From the NCBI GenBank assembly GCA_019634415.1, contig JAHQVJ010000152.1, forward strand, positions 1 through 64,000: a DNA stretch of 64,000 nucleotides. Reading direction: 5' to 3'. This DNA comes from Myxococcales bacterium. GTDB taxonomy: Bacteria > Myxococcota_A > UBA796 > GCA-2862545. This document shows positions 25,358-32,726 of this stretch, in pieces. Numbering within the stretch: the stretch's first letter is position 1; every line of letters starts with the position of its first letter. The notes beneath the pieces are model-generated. The model did no database searches. It was not told the DNA's origin and saw only the letters and a list, made by a program, of their open reading frames with translations. The translations under genes and the position numbers were made by a program.

Positions 25358-26092
25358 TCAGCCCGTGCGCTTCGGGCCTCCGAAGGGCCACCACCAGAAC
25401 AGGTTGAAGCTACAGCAGCGATGCCACCACCACCGGCGCTTGCGGAAGGGGTGGAGGAACTCGGCCATGCCGATGGAGTCGCGGGTCTGGATCCACACTC
25501 GGCCGTTGCCCGAGAACTGCATCACCAGTCCCTCTCCGCTGCGAAGCAGGGAGTTCACGTTGCCCACGGGCTTGGGGAACCACGACAGCGACTCGTCGAA
25601 GGCCACGATGTGCCCGGTGTCCACGATGCAGGTGCCGGCCACCTGCACCTCTTGGATGGCACCGTAGGCCGACAGCCACAGATCACCGGTGCCCTGACAG
25701 CGCATCATCACGGCCCCCTCGCCGGAGACGTAGCCGCGCAGCCCACCCCACTTGGCAGAGATGTGCACGTCCTGCGTGGAGGCGATGTAGGCCCCCTGCT
25801 GGGTGATGACGGCGTTGCCGTGCAGCGGGATGTGCACGATGTCGCCGGGCTGAGGGGGCGCGATGTCGATGCGCTGACCCGTGCCCGAGGCGGTGTAGGT
25901 GTTGAGGAACAGCGACTCCCCGGACAGCCACCGCATGAACGCGCCCCACGGGCCGCCCGTCATGCTCGTGCTCATGTCCAGGCCCGTGCTCATGGCCATC
26001 ATCGCGCCAGCTTCGGTGCGCACCGAGTCTCCAGGCTTCATGGAGACGTGCAGCGACGCGTAGTTCGGCCGGTTGTGGATCTCGAACTCCAC
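25358..26092 (-). CDS. AIM24 / TIGR00266 family protein, copy 1, with Trp-rich tail
   Basis: GTG 26092 follows GGAGGAGG and gives 244 residues. The family pattern is clear: an N-terminal PNYASLHVSMKPGDSV then EAGAMMAM, a central SGESLFLNTYTA, and late AFDESLSWF and GEGLVMQFSGNGRVWIQTR. This copy carries an additional C-terminal tail with WWW, CC and WWW in about 20 residues (after HPFRKRR), absent from the other two. AIM24 proteins are beta-rich trimeric proteins of unknown bacterial function; the mitochondrial homologue affects inner-membrane architecture. Membrane association of the tail is inference. Confidence 0.9.
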   Translation of the reverse strand: MEFEIHNRPNYASLHVSMKPGDSVRTEAGAMMAMSTGLDMSTSMTGGPWGAFMRWLSGESLFLNTYTASGTGQRIDIAPPQPGDIVHIPLHGNAVITQQGAYIASTQDVHISAKWGGLRGYVSGEGAVMMRCQGTGDLWLSAYGAIQEVQVAGTCIVDTGHIVAFDESLSWFPKPVGNVNSLLRSGEGLVMQFSGNGRVWIQTRDSIGMAEFLHPFRKRRWWWHRCCSFNLFWWWPFGGPKRTG

Positions 26093-26093
26093 G

Positions 26094-26807
26094 CTACCTC
26101 CTCCGCTTGGGCAGAAGCGGGGCCAAGGTCTGGCCGAAGGACTTCGGATTGCGGCTCTGGATCCAGACGCGTCCTTGGCCGCTGAACTCACAGACGAGCG
26201 CCTCCCCGCCGAAGATGGCCTTGATCAGGCCGCGGGAGAAGGGTCGCACGTCGTAGTCGAGGGAGTCCTCGAACGCCACGATGTGACCGCTGTCGACCAC
26301 GTAGTGGTCCTCGATCTGCATCTCCTGGATGGCGCCGAAGCTGTTGAAGGCCACGAGGCCTTCGCCAGATGCGCGCAGCATGTACAGCCCTTCGCCTGCC
26401 AGGAAGGCCTTGGCGCCTCCGAAGTTGGCGTCGACGCCCACGGTCTCGGCACTGCACAGGAAGGCCGCGGACTGCATGATCAGGCCACACTGCTCGCCCA
26501 GCTCGTAGACCTCGATGTCTCCGGCGGTCTTCGGCGCGAAGGTGACGGCGCCCGCGCTGCCCGTGGCCACGAAGCGGTTCTGGTAGAAGGACTCCCCGCC
26601 AAGCATGCGTCGGAAGCCTCCGAAGATGGCTCCCAGGCATCCACGCCTCCGAGCCGCGGGCTCTCGAGAGGCCACCTTGTGGGTGGAGATGGTGACAGCC
26701 GTGTCCATGGAGACCATGGCGCCGCCCTCGGCCACCACCGCCTCTCCGGGCTCGAGGAGCGCCGTGGCCAGAGCGTAGGCCGGGCGATGACTGACCTCGA
26801 TCCTCAT
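26094..26807 (-). CDS. AIM24 / TIGR00266 family protein, copy 2
   Basis: A 237-residue paralogue. VAEGGAMVSMD, GGESFYQNRFVA, AFEDSLDYD and GQGRVWIQSRN correspond to the same family blocks as copy 1. It has a short basic insert (REPAARRRG) before the central block and a basic end (LLPKRRR). ATG 26807 has GGAGG seven bases upstream. Its stop falls one base before the copy 1 GTG, implying co-translation. Function unknown. Confidence 0.9.
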   Translation of the reverse strand: MRIEVSHRPAYALATALLEPGEAVVAEGGAMVSMDTAVTISTHKVASREPAARRRGCLGAIFGGFRRMLGGESFYQNRFVATGSAGAVTFAPKTAGDIEVYELGEQCGLIMQSAAFLCSAETVGVDANFGGAKAFLAGEGLYMLRASGEGLVAFNSFGAIQEMQIEDHYVVDSGHIVAFEDSLDYDVRPFSRGLIKAIFGGEALVCEFSGQGRVWIQSRNPKSFGQTLAPLLPKRRR

Positions 26808-26820
26808 CGGAGTTCCTCCG

Positions 26821-27516
26821 TCACTTCGGCAGGTACGGCTTGACCCAGTCGATCAATGCCGGCAGGTCCCGAGTTTGCATCCACACGGTGCCACGCCCTT
26901 CGAAGCGGAGCACCCATCCCTCGCCGGAGAACATCGTGGAGAACATGTTCCCAGCGGGCTCGAGCATGTAGGTCAGGTCGCCGCTCCACGCCACGACGTG
27001 CCCGTTGTCGATGATGTAGCTGCCGTTGACCTCCACCTTCTCGATGGCGCCGTAGGCATTGATCAACAGGTCGCCGGTGCCGCCGCAGGACAGGAAGAAC
27101 GCTCCCTCGCCCCCGAGCCACATCGACAGCCCACCCCAGCGCACGCTGACGAAGACGTCCTCGGTGCTGGCCAGGTAGTACTCGGCCTGCACGTAGACGC
27201 GGTGCTCCCCGTCGAGGGTGAGCCGCTCCACGTCGCCCACCATGACCGGGGCGAGCAACACGTTGCCCGAGCGCGTGGTGGCCTGGAACGTGTTGACGAA
27301 CAAGCTCTCACCCGCCAAGAACCGGCGCATGATCCCGACGAACGCTGCCCACATCCAGCGCATGATCCCGCGGCGACCCCCCATGAAGCCGGTGTGGACG
27401 TGCAGGTCGTGGCTCATGGCCACCATCGCTCCCGCCTCGGCCGAGATGCTGTCTCCCGGATCGAGCTGAACCACGGCCAGTCCGAAGGACGGACGACCCT
27501 GGATGTCGATCTGCAT
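26821..27516 (-). CDS. AIM24 / TIGR00266 family protein, copy 3
   Basis: A 231-residue paralogue and first of the three in transcription order. SAEAGAMVAMS, AGESLFVNTFQA, LAPVMVGDVERL and GRGTVWMQTRD match the family. ATG 27516 follows AGGGGG. Copy 2 begins 13 bp after its stop. It lacks both the Trp tail of copy 1 and the Arg insert of copy 2. The three copies diverge strongly outside the shared motifs, so the duplication is not recent. Confidence 0.9.
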   Translation of the reverse strand: MQIDIQGRPSFGLAVVQLDPGDSISAEAGAMVAMSHDLHVHTGFMGGRRGIMRWMWAAFVGIMRRFLAGESLFVNTFQATTRSGNVLLAPVMVGDVERLTLDGEHRVYVQAEYYLASTEDVFVSVRWGGLSMWLGGEGAFFLSCGGTGDLLINAYGAIEKVEVNGSYIIDNGHVVAWSGDLTYMLEPAGNMFSTMFSGEGWVLRFEGRGTVWMQTRDLPALIDWVKPYLPK

Positions 27517-27615
27517 GCAGCCCCCTGTCGAGCCGAGATTGGTTACCAGCCCCAGCGCGTGGCGCCAAGGTCCGAGGCGCCGAAACGTGGTGAACGGTCG
27601 CGGTGGAGCGGAGGG

Positions 27616-28506
27616 CTAGCGGCCGGTGGCCCAGGGACCACCGGGCTCCGGGGCGAACGCGGTACCGTCGTGGACGAATCGCTCGTACCCTACCGAGCCG
27701 TCCGGTCGAAGCTCGTAGACGGCCATGGCCGCGGCGCGCCGACGATCCGGCTGGTGGGCCTGACCGGAGGACCCACAGTTGCAGACGGGGATGCTCGTGC
27801 CGTCGGACAAGCGCAGCTCGCTGCGAAACCCGTGGTGCACGTGACCGCAGGCGATGAGCTGGGGGCGATGGGGACTGTCCTCGAGCACGGAGACCAGCTC
27901 CGAGGCATTCAGCAGGCCGTGGGCCGCGTTGTCGTAGAGGGTGCCGCGGCGGTCCACCACCGGGTAGTGCAGCGCCAGCACCACGGCTTGGTCCGCCAGC
28001 TCCGGATCGTGAAGCGTCTTCGACAGAGCGGACAGCTGCGCACTGGGAATGCGCCCCGAGGCGGCGAGCCAGGTCGCGCGGTTCGGATCGAGCCCCAGCA
28101 GGGTCAGACGCCCGACGTCGATCCGCGCGAGCCCCGAGTCCTGCAGTCCCATCCACGGCTCGAACCACTGCTGCATGGCGCGTTGCCGCTGTGTGGCGGC
28201 GGTGTAGACGTCGTGGTTGCCGGGGACGACGAACGTGGGGAGCGCATCGAGCATGGGCTTCAGATCGTCGCGTGCCATCTCGAACTCGGCCGGCAGCGCT
28301 TGCGCGGTCAGATCCCCCGTGATCATCACGGCGTCGGGAGCGATGGCGCGGATGTGCTGCACGAGCTGTCGCTGCACGCTGCGAGAGAAGCTGTGGCGCC
28401 GGCCTCGCAGGTACAGGTTTGCCGTTCCCAGCACGCGCTTGAAGGCCAGCTGGCCTAGGCGAGGGCGGGCGAACCAGTGGATGTCGGTGGCATGAGCGAG
28501 TCGCAT
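27616..28506 (-). CDS. metallophosphoesterase
   Basis: A 296-residue calcineurin-like phosphoesterase with all metal motifs in order: ATDIHW (DxH), ITGDLTAQ (GD), VPGNHDVY (GNHD), then LALHYPV and CGHVHHGF (GHxH). Such enzymes hydrolyse phosphomono- or diesters (cAMP, UDP-diacylglucosamine and others) with two metals. The substrate is unknown. It sits eight bases after the small membrane gene and 99 bp before the AIM24 cluster on the same strand. Confidence 0.9.
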   Translation of the reverse strand: MRLAHATDIHWFARPRLGQLAFKRVLGTANLYLRGRRHSFSRSVQRQLVQHIRAIAPDAVMITGDLTAQALPAEFEMARDDLKPMLDALPTFVVPGNHDVYTAATQRQRAMQQWFEPWMGLQDSGLARIDVGRLTLLGLDPNRATWLAASGRIPSAQLSALSKTLHDPELADQAVVLALHYPVVDRRGTLYDNAAHGLLNASELVSVLEDSPHRPQLIACGHVHHGFRSELRLSDGTSIPVCNCGSSGQAHQPDRRRAAAMAVYELRPDGSVGYERFVHDGTAFAPEPGGPWATGR

Positions 28507-28514
28507 TCCGTGGA

Positions 28515-28883
28515 CTATGCTCGACGTAGTCCGTGGCCAAGCGCCACGATCCCCGCCAGGGCGCAGAGCACCAGCAGCAAGACGGTTCCCAGCGGCGCGC
28601 GTGCCCATGCCACGCGGACCTCCAGGGGCTCCTGCCCGGCACGTACCTCGGCGCGCCCAGGTACGGCGGGCGTCCAGCGCACGCGCCCCCGCCCGTCCGT
28701 GATGCCGATGGCTTGCTCCTGCTCGCCGCTCAGGCCGGGCCGATGCACCACCCGCACGGTCTCGCCAGCGCGTGGGCGACCGTCGTCGTCGGCCACCACC
28801 ACCACCGTGGGGGCACCGTGCAGGGGCGGGGACTCGAACGTGATCCCCGCCATGGCGAGGTGGCTCAACCACAAGACGGTCAT
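28515..28883 (-). CDS. small exported protein with C-terminal membrane anchor
   Basis: A 122-residue protein of unknown function. A short hydrophobic leader (LWLSHLAMAG), a beta-rich middle resembling carboxypeptidase-regulatory or Ig-like domains (GRPRAGETVRVVHRP), and one terminal helix (LGTVLLLVLCALAGIVALG). ATG 28883 overlaps the stop of the upstream membrane gene (ATGA). A longer open frame reaching 29939 is rejected as a shadow of that gene. Confidence 0.66.
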   Translation of the reverse strand: MTVLWLSHLAMAGITFESPPLHGAPTVVVVADDDGRPRAGETVRVVHRPGLSGEQEQAIGITDGRGRVRWTPAVPGRAEVRAGQEPLEVRVAWARAPLGTVLLLVLCALAGIVALGHGLRRA

Positions 28884-30106
28884 GCACGCCTCCAAGCCAC
28901 CGCGGTCCGAGTGGCCACGAGCCAGAAGGCTGCTGCCAGGACGAGCGCAGCCACGGCAGCGTCTGCCATCCCCCGTGGGGGGCCGCTGGCGTTGAGGACG
29001 AGTGCGGTCCACGCCATCAACATGGCGGCATGCAGCGGTGCCGACAGCACCAACAGCGCCAGGGTCGAGCCGAGGGTGGCGGTGCAAGCCACGCCGAGAA
29101 CGACGGGCTCCGACCACTGAAGGCCCGTGGCACCCCACCACACCGTGACTCCGACCACGGCAGCGGCGACGGCAGCGAGTCGGGTCGGCAGATCGCGGGT
29201 GGAGCCCTTGGCCACCAGCATCATCGACCCGACCATGCCCATGGGCAGCGCCGTGTTCGCAGCGAACTCCCAGCTCGGCAGGGCGGGGCCTGCGGCCAAC
29301 ACCGTGAGGACCATGCCACCGAGGACTCGCCAGCGGACCACGGAGGCTCCGTCGTGCGTGCCGGGATCTCGCCGTCGGGCCAGCACCGTGGCACCCGCCG
29401 ACACCGCCACGAGCGCCATCACCGTGCCCACGACGCCGCGCGGCCAGGAGGTGCCACCTTCGTGGCCGGACGCGACGAGGATCTCGACGGCCACCACCAA
29501 GAGGATGGCGGCGCCCGCTCCTGCCCAGGGAGATCCGTCTCGCCCGGGGCGCCGATGGTCGCCCATGGAGAGCTGACCCGTTCCCGCACCGCCCAGCCAC
29601 AGGCCAGCCAGCAACGCGGGGCCGAGCCACGACTGTACGGCGGACCAGGACCAAGCAGGGGTGAGCAACGTGAACGGCATGGGGCCCGTGATCAGCGCCA
29701 CCACCGCAGCGCACCAAGCCAGCACCACGGCCGCCACCATCACCGAGGCGCGAAGCAACGGTGCGCTGCGTAGCGCCCAGGCCATGGCCCAGCCCGCCAC
29801 GGCGAGGGCCCATCCCAGCGGACCGGCCTCGACGACCCAGGGGGCCACGGCCAGTGCGATGGCACCGAGAGCCACGAGATCTGCGACGGTGGCCACCGCC
29901 GCACGCCAAGAGGGATCCTCGCTGCCGGGATGACGCCACTCGGCCACGGCGGCAGGGATTCCCACCACCAAGCCCACCGCTACAGCGGTGGCCACGGGTG
30001 CGAGACCTCCTTGCGTGGTGGCCGGGACCAACAAGGCCACGGGGACCACGGCGCTCATGCCCAGGGCGCCGACACCCTGGGCCCAGGCTGCAGCGGGCAC
30101 GGACAT
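28880..30106 (-). CDS. polytopic membrane protein of unknown function, 408 aa
   Basis: At least ten hydrophobic segments, very rich in Ala, Val, Gly and Trp, with few charged residues (VALLVPATTQGGLAP, LAGLWLGGAGTGQLSMG and others). No transporter or enzyme motif was recognised. Basic loops such as DHRRPGRDG break the helices. It is translationally coupled to the small anchored protein downstream. ATG 30106 is the chosen start; the ribosome site is weak. Confidence 0.7.
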   Translation of the reverse strand: MSVPAAAWAQGVGALGMSAVVPVALLVPATTQGGLAPVATAVAVGLVVGIPAAVAEWRHPGSEDPSWRAAVATVADLVALGAIALAVAPWVVEAGPLGWALAVAGWAMAWALRSAPLLRASVMVAAVVLAWCAAVVALITGPMPFTLLTPAWSWSAVQSWLGPALLAGLWLGGAGTGQLSMGDHRRPGRDGSPWAGAGAAILLVVAVEILVASGHEGGTSWPRGVVGTVMALVAVSAGATVLARRRDPGTHDGASVVRWRVLGGMVLTVLAAGPALPSWEFAANTALPMGMVGSMMLVAKGSTRDLPTRLAAVAAAVVGVTVWWGATGLQWSEPVVLGVACTATLGSTLALLVLSAPLHAAMLMAWTALVLNASGPPRGMADAAVAALVLAAAFWLVATRTAVAWRRA

Positions 30107-30134
30107 GAGGCCCTCGGTATCCTCCCGCGGGCCG

Positions 30135-30416
30135 CTATGCGCGTGCCGTGACTCGCCTCACTGGAATGGTGGAGTGCAGCACCACGCTGGCGCGCAGCCG
30201 GTTGAGCTTGAACTCCACGTCGTCGACGTTGTCGATCTCGCAGTACTTTGCGATCACGCCGATGATCTCTTCCTTCATCCGATCGAGCTGTGCGGCGGAC
30301 AGGTCCACCTGGTCGTGGATCAAGAGGAGCTTGAGGCGTTGCTTGGCTTCATCCTTGCTCGGCGTCTGCTGTTGGCCTCCGCCCAGCGCGCCCTGGAGCT
30401 TGGCGAACAGACCCAT
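30135..30416 (-). CDS. minE: cell division topological specificity factor MinE
   Basis: A 93-residue MinE. The amphipathic membrane-binding N-terminus (MGLFAKLQGALGG) and the anti-MinCD motif RLKLLLIHDQ are followed by the dimerisation domain (MKEEIIGVIAKYCEID). MinE stimulates MinD ATPase and confines MinCD to the poles. Its ATG overlaps the minD stop (TGATG). Confidence 0.96.
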   Translation of the reverse strand: MGLFAKLQGALGGGQQQTPSKDEAKQRLKLLLIHDQVDLSAAQLDRMKEEIIGVIAKYCEIDNVDDVEFKLNRLRASVVLHSTIPVRRVTARA

Positions 30417-31228
30417 CAGACAGCCTCCCGCACTGGGCTCATCCCCATCCAGCGCTTGAACAGTGCCCACACCCCAGCGCTCGCGTCCATGGGTGGAATG
30501 TCCACGTGCAGGCCCATCACCCGGTCGGTGATCCGGCGGAACGCCTGGCCCGGCGGAGACTTCTCTTCGAACACCGCGGGAACTCCCCGGTTGGTGCTCA
30601 CGATGATGTCGGCGTGCTCGGGCACGATCCCGATCAGGGGAATCGCCAGGATCTCGAGGATGTCCTGACGGTTCATCATGTCGCCACGCTCGACCATTCC
30701 TGGCTCGTAGCGATTGATGATGAGGTTGGGCTCGGGCAGCTCGTGGGCCTCCACCAGGCCGATGATGCGGTCCGCGTCGCGGATGGCGCTCACCTCGGGG
30801 GTGGTCACGATGATGGCCCGATCAGCGCCGGCGACGGAGTTCTTGAAGCCCTGCTCGATCCCGGCGGGGCAGTCGATGATGACGTAGTCGTGGAGTTCCT
30901 TGAGGTCGGCCACCACCCGTCGCATGTCCTCGGGAGACACGCTCTGCTTGTCGCGGGTCTGGGCAGCGGGGAGCAGGAACAGCCCGTCGACTCGCTTGTC
31001 GCGGATGAGCGCCTGCTTGATGCGGCACTCGCCCTCCACCACCTGGACCAAGTCGTAGACGATGCGGTTCTCGAGGCCGAGGACGACGTCGAGGTTGCGC
31101 AGGCCGATGTCGGCGTCCACCACTGCACAGGTCTTGCCGGCCAGCGCGATGCCGGCGGCCAGGTTCGCAGCCGTTGTGGTCTTGCCGACGCCACCCTTGC
31201 CGGATGTCACGACGATGCACTCTGCCAT
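30416..31228 (-). CDS. minD: septum site-determining ATPase MinD
   Basis: A 270-residue deviant-Walker ATPase: SGKGGVGKTTTAANLA at residues 9-24, then DADIGLRNLDVVLGLE and DYVIIDCPAGIE. The C-terminal LFKRWMG is the amphipathic membrane-targeting helix. MinD recruits MinC and oscillates with MinE to block polar division. Middle gene of minC-minD-minE. Confidence 0.97.
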   Translation of the reverse strand: MAECIVVTSGKGGVGKTTTAANLAAGIALAGKTCAVVDADIGLRNLDVVLGLENRIVYDLVQVVEGECRIKQALIRDKRVDGLFLLPAAQTRDKQSVSPEDMRRVVADLKELHDYVIIDCPAGIEQGFKNSVAGADRAIIVTTPEVSAIRDADRIIGLVEAHELPEPNLIINRYEPGMVERGDMMNRQDILEILAIPLIGIVPEHADIIVSTNRGVPAVFEEKSPPGQAFRRITDRVMGLHVDIPPMDASAGVWALFKRWMGMSPVREAV

Positions 31229-31256
31229 GGGTCACTCCAAAGGGGTCGGCCGCTTG

Positions 31257-32054
31257 CTAGTTGAAGGGGGATCGGCCCGTGAAGGGTTGGATTCGGACCT
31301 GCTCCTCGGCCACCACGGCCACCTCTGGACGGATCCCGTTGGGGGCGGTTCGGAGGGGCGGAATGGCGATGTTGCGCGCGATCCGCAGCTGGGTGGGCCG
31401 CATGTCGAAGGCGAGGATGAAGGACTGCTCGTCTCCGTGCGCTCCCGCGTGTGCCACGCCCTTCAGGGCGCCGAACACCAGGATGCTGCCGGTGGCCACG
31501 ACGTGGGCGCCGGGGTTCACGTCGCCGTAGACGTGCACGTCGCCGTCGAACCGCACCTGGGATCCCGACCGCAGCGTGCGATGCACCGGAAGCGTGCGCA
31601 CGGAGCCGTCGTCGTGGGAGGGGGCGGGGATGGCCGTGTAGTCATCGGAGTCGGGCGGGCTCGGGATGGGAGCGCTCGCGTCGGTCTCCTGGGCGTCGGA
31701 CGTGGCGGATGCGAACAGCTTCAGCTTGAGCTCACGCTCGGCGAAGCTGTGGATGGCCTCCGCAGGCACGTACAGTCCGGTGATCTCGACGCCGAACTCC
31801 TGGCGGAGGAAGCCCACCAAGCGGCGGAGATCGAACAAGACGATGGGCCGCGACCCGAGATCGAGGCGCGTGGTTCGGCCTCCGATGGCCGCCATCTGAG
31901 CGGGCAGCGAGGCGCGGAGCAGCTCACGCAGGCCTTCGAAGGGGATGTGCTCGGGAAGCACCAAGACCGGGACGGGTCCATCGAAACGAACTCGAATCCC
32001 GGCATCTGTCGTGGACGCGCTCGACCGGGCCCCGGTCGTCGCATGGCTGGACAT
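31257..32054 (-). CDS. minC: septum site-determining protein MinC
   Basis: A 265-residue MinC. The N-terminal FtsZ-inhibiting domain is divergent. The C-terminal beta-helix is typical: RSGSQVRFDGDVHVYGDVNPGA, then GSILVFGALKGVAHAG and ILAFDMRPTQLRIA. An acidic Ser/Pro/Asp linker joins the domains. First gene of the Min operon, with 28 bp to minD. Confidence 0.95.
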   Translation of the reverse strand: MSSHATTGARSSASTTDAGIRVRFDGPVPVLVLPEHIPFEGLRELLRASLPAQMAAIGGRTTRLDLGSRPIVLFDLRRLVGFLRQEFGVEITGLYVPAEAIHSFAERELKLKLFASATSDAQETDASAPIPSPPDSDDYTAIPAPSHDDGSVRTLPVHRTLRSGSQVRFDGDVHVYGDVNPGAHVVATGSILVFGALKGVAHAGAHGDEQSFILAFDMRPTQLRIARNIAIPPLRTAPNGIRPEVAVVAEEQVRIQPFTGRSPFN

Positions 32055-32168
32055 GTGGGCTCAGGGGGGGTGGGGGAGGTTGGGGAGTGGCAGGCGCCGT
32101 GAGGAGGGAGAGCAGAATCACTCCATCCTGTTCGTACCACGGTCCAATCCCAGCGGGCAACCTCGATC

Positions 32169-32186
32169 CCCCGGTTTCCCCCGGGG
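32169..32186. terminator. GC-rich hairpin between the acidic lipoprotein gene and minC
   Basis: CCCCGG, six-base loop, CCGGGG lies 44 bases after the minus-strand lipoprotein stop and upstream of minC. There is no T-run, so terminator function is only suggested. Confidence 0.3.
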
Positions 32187-32229
32187 AGGTCGGGATACGA
32201 GCAATTGCGCGAAACCCGACTCGAACGGC

Positions 32230-32667
32230 TCAGTAGGTGTCGGCCCACACCGTGATGAAGTCGAAGTCGTCGTAGCTGTCGTAGGCGACGATGTCGACGG
32301 TGTAGCCGGCGTAGAAGGGGTCGAGGAACGTGGTGCTGCCGTACCAGTCAGACACCCAGAAGTAGGGGTCGTCGGTGGGGAACAGCTCGAAGCTCTCCAC
32401 GAGCACGCCACCCGCGTACTCGTCGTAGACGTCGGCCCACACACCCACCACGTCGAGCACGCCGTCGGGGTCGTCCACCACCGCCTCGAAGGTCCAGACG
32501 TCGTCGCCGTAGTAGCCGTCGTAGAGCACGCCGGCGTAGCCGTCGGACACGATGGGGGCGTAGTTGGTGATCACGACGGGGGCGTCCGGCGGGGGAACGC
32601 GGTCCACGTCGTTGGAGTAGACGTAGCAACCGGGGGCGAGCAGCAGCAGGGCGAGTGCGTTCTTCAT
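32230..32667 (-). CDS. small, extremely acidic lipoprotein
   Basis: A 145-residue predicted lipoprotein: KNALALLLLAPGC lipobox, then a mature part with about 27 Asp/Glu and a single Arg, and many Tyr/Trp. Segments such as DDPDGVLDVVGVWADVYD suggest an Ig-like beta sandwich with possible calcium-binding DxDG loops. Function unknown. ATG 32667 follows AGGA. Divergent from the methyltransferase gene. Confidence 0.73.
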   Translation of the reverse strand: MKNALALLLLAPGCYVYSNDVDRVPPPDAPVVITNYAPIVSDGYAGVLYDGYYGDDVWTFEAVVDDPDGVLDVVGVWADVYDEYAGGVLVESFELFPTDDPYFWVSDWYGSTTFLDPFYAGYTVDIVAYDSYDDFDFITVWADTY

Positions 32668-32679
32668 GGTTCCTGTCTC

Positions 32680-32699
32680 CGTCCGATGCCCCTCGGACG
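32680..32699. promoter_or_regulatory. inverted repeat in a 59-bp divergent intergenic region
   Basis: CGTCCGA and TCGGACG are separated by six bases between the divergent lipoprotein and methyltransferase genes. It could be an operator shared by both genes, or a hairpin. A TATTCA hexamer at 32715, six bases before ATG 32727, is a possible leaderless -10 for the plus-strand gene. Confidence 0.35.
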
Positions 32700-32726
32700 C
32701 AGCGTGCGGTGGGGTATTCAAGCGAC

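Noticed and set aside
28884-29939. Long in-frame extension of the small anchored protein
   Set aside because: Lies antisense-frame within the coding sequence of the polytopic membrane gene; composition is Arg/Gly-rich shadow-like.
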